From: Odiellus spinosus
Taxonomy: Eukaryota; Arthropoda; Arachnida; Opiliones; Phalangiidae
DNA length: 64,000 bases
Assembly: GCA_963920705.1 (NCBI GenBank)
Contig: OY987232.1
Location: 19,470,442 to 19,534,441 of the forward strand
Direction: 5' to 3'
This document shows positions 1-12,910 of the stretch, one piece after another; the stretch's first letter is position 1; the number at the start of each line of letters is the position of its first letter. The notes beneath the pieces are model-generated. The model was given only the letters and a program-made list of their open reading frames with translations. It was not told the DNA's origin and made no database searches. Position numbers and translations under genes: made by a program.

Positions 1-160
1 CTCCGAGGCTGCTAGAGATATTCGCTCGACGAACTCCCTCTCCGAAAATATCTACCGTTAGGAGGCGTACGAATCGCGCTTTTTGAGAATAACCCATACA
101 GAGAGGGGTAGACAAGACCCGGGAGTAATAGACTTCAAAGGAGGGTTTCATCGGCTTCTG
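1..160 (-). mobile_element. MITE-1 copy, cut by window edge
   Basis: Right-hand part of a roughly 337-bp non-autonomous DNA transposon whose full copies lie at 14,103, 36,415 and 62,170. It ends in the family's terminal inverted repeat (reverse complement starts CAGAAGCCGATGAAACCC). The left end and its target duplication are outside the window. It has no coding capacity. Confidence 0.85.
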
Positions 161-229
161 CTAACAGTAAAGGTCCGGGTAATTGTAATATCAGATTCTT
201 CAGGATTCGAGACACTCTAGTGGTTGCTA

Positions 230-430
230 GTTGGAAGGAGGGAAGTCGATATAGCCAAGGCCCGAATTAATTCTAACACTGTCTCCAGACTCGAAATATC
301 GAGCAGAAGAGTCCAAATCATTCGAGCTGAACAGGGGTGATGACTTTTTTGTCTATTTTTAATTGATGAAGTAAAACTACGTATTAAGATACGGGGCGTT
401 GTTTACTTTTATGGAATGAAGTTATAGACT
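230..430 (+). mobile_element. Repeat family R2 copy
   Basis: Diverged copy of a dispersed repeat recognised by the core GATGACTTTTTTGTCTATTT. Other copies are at about 10,137, 10,600 (inverted), 15,800, 61,575 and 62,975. The ends are not resolved and no open frame is present. Between 430 and 740 I see only A+T-rich sequence. Confidence 0.6.
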
Positions 431-739
431 TTTGATAAATATTATTTTTCAATATAAGTTTACTGTTACTATTTTCTTTCCCATTTGAATTAACATTGAG
501 TATTACTCCGATTTAACATTGTATTTGTAGTAAAACAATTCGTCTTGAATATAAATAGAAAGCCTTGAAGTTAAGGTTGCAATCTCCGGGTGGTTCTAGT
601 AATATCTAGATGAAAGAGGTTTTAGTTCCGTAGTAGATTAAAGACGAAGGGAAATAAGGCAAATTTCATCCGGAGTTGTATGGAACTTAGTTTACAGTGC
701 AACCATACCCGAAAAATATCTTATAAAACAATTTTCATG

Positions 740-1232
740 CTCAGAATCGGATAAAGAATAACTAGGCTTGTTTTCGGATATTTTAATCTCGGATAAATTA
801 AGTTAATATAAATCCGCAAATTCTATAAACGGAATCATTAATGCTGGATACGAATTAGACCCGGAGATAAAATTTTAAATTAATAAACGAATTATCCATC
901 AATTTATTCGAACTTGGATAACGGGCCGAGATAAAAATACGACGTTTCTCGAAATCCCTAATATAGAATGAAATATAATAATTCCATTTTGTTCGTCTAA
1001 ATCGAAAGGAACGGTTCTAGTTTCGAGATCTCAATTTTGGGTTAAAATAGACGAAGAAACTCTTTGGTTTCAAATTGTTCGTTATCGGCGAATGAATAAC
1101 TTTATAACTCGTATCAATTTCCCAATTTAACAATGAGTAGGAATCGCGTTAGTTTTCCGTTACATTCGGGTATCCGTTAATACCTCGAATAAGAAATGGA
1201 TATTTTAATATCCGATTGACATTCACATATAA
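740..1232 (+). mobile_element. Repeat family R3 copy
   Basis: About 490 bp, near-identical to 29,923-30,431 and 35,205-35,655 and to both arms of 7,055-7,685. The right end is the shared GATTGACATTCAC. It has no protein-coding content and is probably a non-autonomous element with folded-back ends. Confidence 0.75.
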
Positions 1233-1234
1233 AG

Positions 1235-1470
1235 TTATAGGAATTGAATGTTTTGATTGGATGGTTGGTCCATATTCCGGAGAGTAACTTTTGCGAGTTG
1301 AAAGAGAATCTCTCGTGTGTTAGCGGCTTTGCCTCGTGAGATAGAAGCCCATTTCTTAAATAATAAATTAGTATAGTCCTCTTTGTAACGAAGAAGCGCC
1401 GCTCTCATCTCTCGAAACTTTCCCGCCTTTTCTACCCAACTAGCGAGCAACTGATGCTTCTAGTTTTCGC
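1235..1470 (-). CDS. Possible orphan exon, unknown protein
   Basis: An open frame of about 70 codons on the minus strand, more G+C-rich than its surroundings. It is preceded by an AG acceptor-like sequence near 1,451 and ends in a stop a few bases from the end of R3. The predicted peptide is charged and probably helical (it includes RYKEDYTNLLFKKW). I do not recognise the family, and no start codon or partner exon is visible. It could be a terminal exon of a gene truncated by R3, or chance. Confidence 0.25.
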
Positions 1471-1659
1471 GGGAAATCTTTAATTTACATTTCCAATGCG
1501 CTTTTAAGAATTTTGCCCGAAATTCAGTATTGAAGAGAGGTTGAAAACATAAATATGAAAATATTCAAAAGTTTATGAAATGTAAATTTCATTAAATGAT
1601 TTTGAGTTTTGGTAAAAAATTCTAGAAATATGAATATAATAGAGATTGGAATTTGTATA

Positions 1660-2070
1660 ACTTTAATTTGAATTATCTATTAAATTAAATTTAAATATTA
1701 TCCGTTTGATTAAAACATCGACTTATTTATCAATCCAATTATCTTATCCGAAGATAAAATAACAAATATCTCTTTTATCCAAGAAAATGGCAACTTATCC
1801 GTTAATATTATCCGATTTAAAGAACTAAAAATTGATTTTCTACAAAAATAATCAAAGTTTCATTTTTATACATTTTCGAATTTTAAGTAAATTTGAAATA
1901 TTTCATCAGAATTTTCTTTATCCATCGTTATCCGTTTTAATCCTAACTCGTTAATAGATTAAGCTTCGAGCGTTCATCTTCGGATAAACCAAACCTAACG
2001 TTTATCCGAATTTATTCGCAAACAATCGCGGAATAAAATATCTGAAAAAATATGATAATATCCGATTCCG
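1660..2070 (-). mobile_element. R3-like fold-back repeat (R3b)
   Basis: Resembles the inverted arm of the elements at 4,697 and 22,945, with repeated TTATCCG motifs and the segment ATTATCCGTTTGATTAAAAC. No coding content. Sequence from 2,070 to 2,640 shows nothing further. Confidence 0.5.
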
Positions 2071-2639
2071 AGCAAGAATTATCCCGAATTTTCTAGATCT
2101 CTCTAGACTTTTCTGGAAGCTTCTAGAACATTCTAGGAATAGTTACGGACGTACGAACATCTTTGCGCGAAATATGTACCCGTTGAATTTTATTTCACTA
2201 TACCTTTAAATTGTAAGTCTGGAGGCTATTTTTGTACCTCGGATGATGCGTAGGAAGGAAGTGGAAGTCCTCGTCGAGATGATAAAGGAGAAATGATGAA
2301 TTTTAAATTGCAATTTCGCGCTCGCCTAAATCATTAATGATGTTAATAAGTTTGCTGCGCCGAGTACATTTTAATTTAACCATGAATCTCATCGTTCCCG
2401 TTTTTTAATATTTAAATTTTCATCAAACTCCGGGCTTTTCTAAATGCCTTCGGGCTAAAAACAAATAACCTTAAAAATATAGGCTACTTCGTAAATGTAA
2501 GCTCTTTTCCAATCTTATACAACCTTACTTTTAAAGCGTATCGAAGACACGCTGGTCTACTAATAATTAAAATTTATTTTAAAATAAAGAATATCTTTAT
2601 TTTAAGATAAAATTATTATCAAATTTTTTAGTCTTATTC

Positions 2640-2880
2640 AATCTTTTTCCAACCTTATCCAACCCTTTTTTCCAACCTTTTACCACAGCCAATCAAATCC
2701 CAACCTTTTACCAAGACAGCCAACCAATTTCCAACCATTTCCCAACACAGCCAATCAATTTCCAACCTTTTAGCAAACAACCAATATATTTCCAACCTTT
2801 TACCAAGACAACCAATCAATTTCCAACCATTTCCCAACACATCCAATCAATTTCCATCCATATCCAACTTTTTTCCAATC
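2640..2880. repeat. Minisatellite TR1, about 30-bp unit
   Basis: Degenerate tandem copies of a unit around CCAATCAATTTCCAACC. The open minus-strand frame across it is only a consequence of the repeat. The 2,880-3,290 gap is featureless. Confidence 0.85.
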
Positions 2881-3295
2881 AACTCCCAAAAACCCCTTAA
2901 ATAATTAATTATTCGAAAGCTTCGATAGTTTCCTTGTTTTATTAGTGAATGTTGATCCCTTTGATAATATTGTGAATATTTTCTATATTAATTATTGCTT
3001 AATTAAGTTATAAACTTAATTTAGCCCTTAATTGAACGCTGGTAAAATCATTGATCCTAGGAGAAAACGGAGTGTTTACTCGAAAAATCAATTTTGAAAC
3101 ATTCGAATATATCTTTCCCGTATCAATTAATTATTTAGTTTTTAATCTTCGTCATTCATTAAAAATAGATTTGGAAACCAGGTTCATCTATTTATTTATT
3201 TATTAACCACTTTTAATTGGTTTTCCTCAGTAAGTTTATTTTTAAAGGCAAAGTAAACCTAACTAAATTATTCAATGATAGTCCTCGGAGTTGAT

Positions 3296-3790
3296 AGCAT
3301 CTTTAATCCAAAAATTAATCCAAATTTTTCCCTTTAATCCAAAAATTAATCCAAATTTTTTCCTTTAATCCAAAAATTAATCCAAATTTTTTCCTTTAAT
3401 CCAAAAATTAATCCAATTTTTTTCCTTTAATCCAAAAATTAATATAATTTTTTTCCTTTAATCCAAAAATTAATCCAATTTTTTTCCTTTAATCCAAAAA
3501 TTAATCCAATTTTTTTCCTTTAATCCAAAAATTAATCCAAATTTTTTCCTTTAATCCAAAAATTAATCCAATTTTTTTCCTTTAATCCAAAAATTAATCC
3601 AATTTTTTTCCTTTAATCCAAAAATTAATCCAAATTTTTTCCTTTAATCCAAAAATTAATCCAAATTTTTCCTTTAATCCAAAAATTAATCCAAATTTTC
3701 CCTTTAATCCAAAAATTAAACCAAATTTTCCCTTTAATCTAAAAATTAATCCAAATTTTTTCCTTTAACCAGAAAATGAATCCAAATTCT
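3296..3790. repeat. Minisatellite TR2, 31-bp unit
   Basis: About 16 near-perfect copies of a 31-bp unit containing TTTAATCCAAAAATTAATCC. Length differences sit in the T-run. From 3,790 to 4,690 there is A+T-rich sequence with no gene signal. Confidence 0.95.
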
Positions 3791-4696
3791 AATCTTCATT
3801 ATACCTTGAAAATTTCGCAGTCATTTCAATCCTACGCGCACACGAATTTCCGATTTAAAGTATAATTTTTAAAACGCGTCAATGCACGAGGTTTGGAAAA
3901 AAAAAAAAAAATTGTTCTTTAAAAAGTATTGGGGTAAATTTTCTGGTCTCTTGGCTAGCAATTTTCCACCAATTTTGACTCATCAGCTCTTCCAAGAGAG
4001 AGTTGGCGAAGAATGAATATTACAAAATCGTGATAAAGTCGTAAAATTTAATGTACGCGTATTACGTGTGGCACGAAAGCTTTCTGGAACCATTTTTATT
4101 CAAGGCCTCTAGAAATAAAGTCGAAATAATGATCTCAAAATTATTAATAATTATCTCAAATAACTTCGATTTTGGTTTAACAAAAAATATTTCAAATAAC
4201 TACGACTTTAATCATTTTGATTAATTTAATAATATGAACTTAATTAACGCGATTAAATTTAAAACAATGTAATTTAATTGCGCTATAACTAATTAAATAG
4301 TTAGTTATTATATATTAGAATTTCTTTAAATCATTGATAAACTTGTTTCGGATATTTTAATCTGGGATAAATTGTTCGAGCGTAAGTTTTAATACGCTCA
4401 AAGGTGGATTAAGTGATTTTCCTACCTTGTTTTTACGCGTAATATCTCCCTTTCCCATAACATATCATCATAGTCTACTCCTGCTAAATAAAAAGTATAG
4501 AGTCAAAATGAGAATGCGTAATTTTTTCTCATTTTTGGTTGCTGAGAATTTGAATGAGAACTATTCCCGGGTCTTTCGTACGGTGGATGATTTTCTCTTC
4601 AGATCAAGGTTGGACGCCTCATTAGCGTTCCTATTAAAATGTGAATGCGAAACAAGATGTTCTGCGCGTATTAATGTTTTACTTTCAAAAAATATA

Positions 4697-5215
4697 TAGA
4701 GCTCGGAATTCGTATCATTTTTATTATTTGGATAAAATCTACTAAATTCTGATTATCTGTTTGATTAAAATTAGACTATTTTTCATTCGAGTTAACTTAT
4801 TCCAAGATAAACTAAAAAATCGTAATCCATATCCGTTTTTATCCAAAAATGGCCGCCTTATCTTCGAATATTATCCATCGCGTTATACGCGAGGATAAAA
4901 ATTTAATTCAAAATTTATTTTCCCTGAAAAATAACGAATAAAAAAGATGATTTAAAATCTTATCGTTTTATTTCTATTCTTCGAATTAAAAGTCAATTTG
5001 AAATATTGTTTCTTATATTTTCGACTAATTCTGGAAACGCCAATGTTTCTTATCCATCGTTATACGTTTGAAAACGAGATAATTTGTAGATAGATAAAGC
5101 GGCGAAGGCTTATCTTCGGGTAAACCATTTAACAATTATACGAATATACAATTTCATTGTTTTAGTTACAATTTTATCCTTGAATAAAATATCTGAAAAT
5201 ATACAAATTTCTATT
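4697..5215 (+). mobile_element. R3b fold-back element
   Basis: Begins GAGCTCGGAATTCGTAT and closely matches 22,945-23,440 inside A2 intron 1. The two ends are long, imperfect inverted repeats rich in TTATCC/GGATAA. From 5,215 to 5,870 nothing is recognisable. Confidence 0.7.
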
Positions 5216-5869
5216 TGTATTTTTGTAATAACACTACAACAAGACACATTAAATAACTATCACTTAGCTAGACTAAATAGTAAGACTGGAAGCCATATAT
5301 TTTTTAAACGTATAAGGAAGGCCTCATAGTCCGCCTTGAGGGTTTGTATAATAATTTTGATTGGCCGCTTTCGTATGATAATTTATTCTTAAGACACGGC
5401 CCATTGGTCTTTTTCCCGCACCTATTTCTATAATATTATTATTAATGATTAAGTTCTAAGCCATTCCCCCAACTTCTTGGCTTTCATATCCCCCAAAAAA
5501 AGAGTTAATCCAAAGGTCTTTTGACTAAAATAACCATTTGTAATAATTTTCCCAAGACCAGTAGCAGTTTCGTAAAAAAAAAAAAACACCTAAGGGGGGT
5601 TGGGGGAAACTATTTTTACTGAAAATTTGAAATTTTTAAAGGTGAAATGAACCTAAAGTTGAATCATTTTTGTTATAAATTAAAATATGAAATTAATTAT
5701 GACTTTATTAATTAATAATTATAATTTATAAATTATATAATTAATTTTAATTTATTATTTATATGATAATTAAGCGCGGCGGATTAAGTAATGGGTTTTT
5801 AATTATAGGAATTTGTCTGTTAATCCATACGCTTAATTTGAGTGGAATTAACTAATTAAAACTAATTAT

Positions 5870-6290
5870 ACTTTGATAATTATAATAATTTTTAAATGGT
5901 AATTATAATAATGTTTATATGGTAATTATAATCATTTCTATTTGGTTATGATAATAATTTCTATATGGTAATTATAATAATTTCTATATGGTAATTATAA
6001 TAAATATTATATGGTAATTATAATAATATCTATATGGTAATTATAATCATTTCTATTTGGTTATGACAATAATTTCTATTTGGTTATGATAATAATTTCT
6101 ATTTGGTTATGATAATAATTTCTATATGGTAATTATAATAATTTCTATATAGTAATTATAATAAATATTATATGGTAATTATAATAAATATTATATGGTA
6201 ATTATAATAATATCTATATGGTAATTACAATAGTATCTATATGATAATTATAATAATAATGGTAATTATAATATCTTCAGTTTAATTATA
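5870..6290. repeat. Minisatellite TR3, about 25-bp unit
   Basis: Tandem copies of ATGGTAATTATAATAATTTC with point changes and small length variation. The 6,290-7,050 interval has no gene or recognisable element. Confidence 0.9.
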
Positions 6291-7054
6291 AAAATATTTG
6301 AAAATATTTATATAGTTTATTTGGGTATTTATAATTAAAGATTTATTTTAGTAATTAAAAATAAACATTAAATTACCCTAATAAATTACGATTCAATCTA
6401 TATTTACAATTTAAAATGGTCAGGTGTAATTAGAGATCCATTTTTTTGCCAAATTACCTAAAATAATCACACTTAACTTAAATTTTAAATTTTAAAATTA
6501 ATATTTATTTATTTGTTGTACCAAAAATAGTCAAATATTTCCAAAATAGTAATTTTCAAGTTTTATTTTCGAGTTTAAAAACATATTTTAAAAATCTCAT
6601 TCATCAAGCTATGGCGTAAGGCATAGATTATAATTATTATTTAACAAGAATTCAGACAAAGTGAGGCTCATTTTCAACCTACCTTTACATGTTCCCCCTG
6701 TTAGAAACTTTAATTTTCTTTAGCTGTCTGTTCACTTATGGTTGATAATAATCGAAGTTATTTAGACCGCGTAATCATCTAATCCACTTTAGATAAGAAA
6801 TCCACGGATACTTAGTATCAACAGTATTCAATCTTTCTACCCGAATAAAACTTCAATATTTAACACGGGGCTTGCCTTTAATGGTCTTTTTTTTTCCCAT
6901 ACCGGTTTTTAATAAACGCTGTAATTATGGTTTTTAATGGTTTCTACAACAAAAAAGAATGAGATAATTAAGTGTAAAAATGTTATAAATCCCAAAAAAG
7001 AATATTTTTGGATTAAAATAACTAAGTATTAATTTTAAATTGAAAAACTAGTAG

Positions 7055-7685
7055 AGCTCGGAATCGGATAATGAATAACTTATCCATTGATAACTAGGCT
7101 TGTTTTCCTATATTTTAATCCCGGATTAGTTGTTCGACTAAATATAAATCCACATAAATTATATAAACAGAATGCTGGATACGAATTAGACCCGAAGATA
7201 AAATTTCAAGCTCGATTAATAAACGCCAAGATAAAAATAGACATATCCATTTATTATTCGAATTATTAACGGATATCCGAATGTAACGGCAAACTAACGC
7301 GATTCCTACTCATTGTTAAATTGGGAAATTGATACGAGTTATAAAGTTATTCATTCGCCGATAACGACAATTTGAAACCAAAGAGTTTCTTCGTCTATTT
7401 TAACCCAAAATTGAGATCTCGAAGCTAGAACCGTTCCTTTCGATTTAGACGAACAAAATGGAATTATTATATTTCATTCTATATTAGGGATTTCGAGAAA
7501 CGTCGTATTTGTTATCTCGGCCCGTTATCCAAGTTCGAATAAATTGATGGATAATTCGTTTATTAATTACAATTTTATCTCCGGGTCTAATTCGTATCCA
7601 GCATTAATGATTCCGTTTATTTAGACATAATCTGCTGATTTATATTAACTTAATTTATCCGAGATTAAAGCCTATTTCTTTTCAA
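7055..7685. mobile_element. Head-to-head pair of R3 arms
   Basis: An R3 left arm (7,055-7,265) is followed directly by an inverted R3 copy (7,265-7,685), giving a long palindrome-like structure. From 7,685 to 8,810 the sequence is A+T-rich without supported features. Confidence 0.75.
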
Positions 7686-8812
7686 CAACAATTGAAAGTT
7701 TCAAACTTATCTATATTATCTTACTTATACTCTTAAATGTCGAATAGATTGGTATTATTATACGTCTATACTCTTCTTCAACGTTAGTTGTCACTAGAAA
7801 CAAAGCTAAGGCGTAATGATACCCAATATTAAACTTCATGGGCTAAAAATAAATGCAGTCAACTTAGTTCGTATTTTTGGCGTTTCTTGGCGACATTCTG
7901 TCTTCGCGAAGAGATCTTTTTAATGGAGAAATAATTATACATTTGGACCAGCTCCATCGCCATCTCTCCATAGATTCGAGTGTCCCCCCTCTTTTTTCCA
8001 ACAAAATTCTGGTTTCAACGTAAAAAAAAACTCAAATGCCAATTAAATGTTGAAGCTGGCCATGGGGGGGAAAGCATTACTAAGGGGTTTGTTAATTCTA
8101 AAGGCAAAATAACTTAAGTACTAAATTGTTACAAAACTTTATTGATCGGTGCTTGGTGTTATTTTTATTAATTGTTTAATTTCTATTGAATTATAATTAG
8201 ATTATTATACGTTTGTTTTAAAATATAGTTAAAAATTCCAGTTAAGGCGTTTTATGATAAATTATCCTGTTCGATTAAATTAAAATTAAAATTATTCGCG
8301 TGGAATATAATAATTTAAAAATTAATTTAAAATTTATGTTTTAATGCTTTTATTTTTTAAGCTTAATTATCTTAATTCATTTAACTATTATTCTAATACT
8401 ATATTTAAAATGCAATATTTTGTAGCTGAAAATTCGTGAATAGAACTAGCAATTTCTAGACCTCTTCAAACTTTTTTAGAAGATTCTGAAAAAGGTTACC
8501 GACATTGTAAATTAATATTTAATATTATTATTTAATTCCAAAAAAATTAATCAAAATAAATATCTGAAATATTATGAATAGCAAAAGACCCCTATTTGTA
8601 GTTAATGCATTTTAACAGCGATTCAAAGCGTAGGAACATAATTTTCAGGGGATTGAAATAAGACAAGAGGTCGAATAAAATAATGGCTGTAGTTTGACTT
8701 TTTTTTTTCCGAACGACGAAGGAGAATTACTTGGCGAGAAGTTAAGATTTCATTTTTTGTTACCGATGCGAGTTTAAAGGAACACAGACATAATTAAGAT
8801 TCATGAACTCTA

Positions 8813-9180
8813 AATGAAAATTAAGTCATATTTTCGGGTTGATCGTTAATAAACGATTCAAAATATATATACATATGTCATAGAATAAAATTACAGCGAC
8901 AGTAAAAATACATATTTTATAATCGCCCATTTTTGAAATATTTAAAATAAAAATTCCCCGCAATCTACGTCATCATTATGGTCGCGTGAATTCGATATTG
9001 TAGAGACTACAATTGATTTGAGAGTATTTCTAACGAATATTTTGATTATTAACGAAAGTAATTATATTTAAATCATATTTAAAATTTTAATGGTTTAATA
9101 TTAATGTTATCTAACGAACTGCCGAAGAAAATAATTAAAAAACCATCCCATTACCTTAAAACAAAATATATTAGACTATT
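8813..9180 (+). mobile_element. Repeat family R4 copy
   Basis: Dispersed repeat recognised by TCATATTTTCGGGTTGATCG and CAATCTACGTCATCATTATG. Other copies: 13,300 (inverted), 18,170, 29,425, 33,725 (inverted), 38,455 and 63,400 (inverted). Non-coding. 9,180-10,130 holds only A+T-rich sequence and a poly-T run near 9,722. Confidence 0.75.
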
Positions 9181-10136
9181 TTCGAAATTTGAAAAATAAA
9201 AATTCCATCAAAGGTGGCTTTCGCGCGATCTTTTTCGTGAAAGTACTTTAACCATTAATATTTTAATTTCCGTTTATCAATTCATTAATTACTCGTGTTT
9301 TAAATAGTGAAAACCATTTAAATTAATTTAATTTATAGCATAAATTTTAAATATATAAATTTTTAAATATACGTTTTTAAAGTAAAAAAAAATCATCAAA
9401 AAAATAAATTGCATAATATTTGTGGCTCGTGTTCCTTTAAACAAGGAATAAAAAATGCCATCAAGAATCTAAATTGTCCCTGTAGCCAAGAAACCCCACC
9501 TTCGCCAAATTAATCACGGCGATTTGAGCGTCTAATTATGGCCTATCTTATTACGTCATATATTTTACAAGAAATCTTCTTCTCCGAACTAGAAATAATT
9601 ATGAATTCGCGGTAAAGTATTAATGTAGTATAAAAGAAGTTAAACAACATTTAACCCGCTTTCTCATATAACCTTAACATCTTTCTATTCACACTAAACT
9701 CGCGAACATAAATAAGGATAATTTTTTTTTTTTTTTTTTTGGATTTACATTAATTTAAAAAGTAGTTTTAGTGTCTCCATCTAAAGGAGGATTTTAAAGT
9801 TAAATAGGTATTTTAACCTAATGCCTTCTCGGGATTAATGTCCACATCTTATTTAACCTGTTTTTCTTCAGTAAGTTTACAAATAATAATGTTACCATTA
9901 TCTAACTGAGATTAGAACTAAATCAGGCAAAATTAACCATTTTCAGTTTTAATTCGTAATAATTTAAGTGTTTAATGAATTAAATGTTAATTAAAATAAT
10001 AATGGTTAAACGTGACTCGTTACAGAAATACTTCTGATTAGTTTAATTATTATAGTTTAAGTTTTAATTAATAGCGAATTTAATTAATATTTATTTAAGA
10101 TTAAATATTTTATTTATCTATTTTTAAGGAAGAGTT

Positions 10137-10190
10137 CAAATCATTGTAACCAGACAGGGGTGATGACTTTTTTGTCTATTTTTAAGCGAC
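10137..10190 (+). mobile_element. R2 fragment, direct
   Basis: Contains the R2 core (CAGGGGTGATGACTTTTTTG). Together with the inverted copy at 10,600 it forms an inverted pair about 410 bp apart. Confidence 0.6.
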
Positions 10191-10599
10191 CTTTGCTGTT
10201 ATTATTAAGATAATTTTGTCTATCTTGGGTTTTAAATTGGTTTCCAAAATTATTATAATTACTAATTTAAATATTTATGAATGAAACCTACAATTACAAT
10301 GTTTTTCCTCGACAATTTTTTGTGTAAAAACTTCGCAGCTTGGGTTTTAAAAGATTATTGACGTCAAAGAACTAGAAAACTTGGCGTTAAGCTCTTCTAA
10401 ACGAGATTATACGGACAAGTGTTCGTCAATGTCAACTGATTCAGGCCGCAAGAATAATGGCCAAGATATCCCTAAGCTTCCGCTTAATTTATCGATTGTC
10501 TAGAATGCCAAACCCAATTCTCGTCCATTTACAAGCTAGGTCCAACACTAAAGGGAAAGTCTCATAATATTTCTCGTAAAAACCAAGTCTATTAATTTT

Positions 10600-10925
10600 A
10601 TAGACTATCAGCAAAGGTCCCCCTACAGTTTTGTTTCATAGCCCATCACTTAAAAATAGACAAAAAAAGTCATCACCCCTGTCTGGCTACAGTGATTTGG
10701 ACTCTTCCTGGATATTTTGAGTCTGGAGAGAGATACGTAATTAGGCGGGCCGCGCTAAATTATATCGTCTTCCCTCCTTTCAACTCCGGAATGAATTTCT
10801 CTCTCCGTAGAGCGTCGCTTCCTCCGTTAACAATTTACACTAGCGACCGCTAGAGTGTCTGGAATCATGCAGATTCAGATATTACATTTACACGGACCTT
10901 TGCTGATAATATTAAGTTAAGGGCA
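10600..10925 (-). mobile_element. R2 copy, inverted
   Basis: Reverse complement of the R2 core at 10,655-10,680, with an A-rich side followed by the segment matching 15,800-15,880. The interval 10,925-11,450 has a short GA microsatellite near 11,011 and no gene. Confidence 0.65.
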
Positions 10926-11452
10926 TCGCTTTATTTAAGTGTCCAAAAATGTGGGGCTAGCCCTTGCGAATCGGGTCCTTTTCCTTGTCGCTTCAACAGT
11001 ATATGTGTAAAGAGAGAGAGAGAGAGAGAGTATTTCGGGGGCATTGTCTTATTATCCAGGACCATATTTTACCAAGGAACTCGGTTTTCGTCGAACGTGT
11101 CGATATATAGGGTAGCAAAACCAGTTGTCGACAATTGGCCAATCAATTTAAGCAATTCCCAATTGTTTTTTCTCTCTCTCTTGCTCCGATGGAATGAGAT
11201 TAGTCACGGAACCGAACGATACCTGTCTCCATTTCATTTGATAAATTATCTTTATCTATCGTAGGGGAATTTCAAGTTTTCAACGCAAACTGTCCTATGT
11301 TTCGTAAAACACTTAATTTAGGAATAGAAAAGGTTTAAAGTGACGCTGTCGTAGAAAGATAGTTTAAAAACAATTGAAAATGTAATAATGGAACAGGTTT
11401 GGAATATATTTTCGGAATTTAAATTAATTTCTTGGTAAAATTTGAATAATAG

Positions 11453-11864
11453 CAGAGGTATATAATAACCCCCTTCGGGGGGAAGTATGAAAGCCCCTAT
11501 ACTACCAATGCTAAAAATCACGAGAGCCCGCTGCTGAATATCTAGGCCACTAGCTCGCGCTGGACTTCTCAATGTCGCTACTCTAGTAAATGGTCTTTGT
11601 ATAAACAAGACGGCTCGATTTGTGTTTAGAACTTCCTGTCTCGGGAGTCAGGCTGTCTGTTAAAAATGGAGTCGAAGGTTGACTTCGGCTCGCGAGTTCC
11701 GGAAGCGCGCGTAGGGAAAATTTAGTGAGGTTGAAAATGGTGTAACTATTTTTTGGGAGTAAAGCGGTGTGTCGATCCACCGCGATTTACGCCGGGCACT
11801 CGTTGTTCGTCGATTTTGCCTACCTTTCATACTTCCCCCCGAAGGGGGTTATTATATACCTCTG
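11453..11864. mobile_element. MITE-2, 412 bp, with 7-bp target duplication
   Basis: Inverted ends of about 38 bp start CAGAGGTATATAATAACCCC on the left and are mirrored at the right. They are flanked by the exact direct repeat ATAATAG (11,446-11,452 and 11,865-11,871). No transposase frame is present. CA...TG ends resemble hAT or P-type elements, but hAT usually duplicates 8 bp. Confidence 0.9.
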
Positions 11865-11877
11865 ATAATAGTTAATA

Positions 11878-11945
11878 TAAAATCGGACCAATCATATTAT
11901 TTCAACCTTCAACAGTGCTTCTAATGCGTTAATATTAAAATATGG
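11878..11945 (+). mobile_element. R5 fragment
   Basis: Contains the R5 signature CGGACCAATCATATTATTTC, immediately right of MITE-2. From 11,945 to 12,910 the sequence looks unique, but I find no coding exon. Confidence 0.5.
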
Positions 11946-12910
11946 GCCTCCCTTTAAAATAACGATTATTATGAAAACGCTAGTTAATCTAAGTCGTTAT
12001 TTTTCCACGCGTTAGATTTTTCACCTTCGCGTGTGAAGAAGTAATTTGTTTTGTTTTTTTTGTTGCGCAATCATCATTAAACAAGTTTTTAGACGTGTGA
12101 ATGTATCTTTAGCTTGACCATTGAGTCTTTTTGGGGTGGACGCGTTACGTGGAAAGTCCGGGCGATAGATGGACAGTCATTAGAGACCAGGGGGACATAG
12201 TACTCCTCGATAGAGCATCCATTGTTCACTGACCAACAGGGATAGAAATCGTTCGACTCATCCCACTTTATGAAGTTAAGCTAGAACTCGAAGATGAAAC
12301 AAAACCAATTCTCTCTAGTTTCCATCTTATTAAGGCTTGAAAGTCGAACACGTAATATTGTCAGTATCTCTGTATTTTTTTCTTTGAGGAGAAGATAGCG
12401 TGTGGTCGTCGATGATGACCTTATATCCTGGCCACCAAATTACCAAACTTAAGCGGCGACCTCTATAGTTAATGCGGCGTAGAACTAAAACGAGTATTCG
12501 CTAAGCCTTGGCTTTTTTTTTTCTTTCTTTCTTCTAACCTGACAAGCGATGACAATCAAGTTTCTTCAATATTAAGTTTTCTGTAAAACTTTTCTGGGTT
12601 ATTTCGACACTTTTCAAGTGATAAAAAAGTTTCAGACATGAATACTCACGGATAGTGATTAACTAAATACAAAAGTCTATAATTTTATTCCTTAAAAGTA
12701 GAGATTAGTTTAGAGATTAGTGATTAGGATGTTGAAATAACTAAATTATTTATTATATTGCCACGTAATAACTTCATATAAAAACGTGAAAACGAGTCTC
12801 ATAACTGCTAAATTAATTACTTAAATTAATTTTAATTACAAATATATACAATTTATTTACGAACAATTAATTTAAAGTTGTATAATTTAGGGGTTCAATG
12901 TAAATTTAAT

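Noticed and set aside
2655..2846. 63-codon minus-strand frame with repeated WLAV/KRLEI motifs
   Set aside because: A product of the TR1 minisatellite, with no start context or conserved domain.
3290..3790. Possible CRISPR-like array
   Set aside because: Direct tandem repeats without unique spacers, in a spliced eukaryotic genome.
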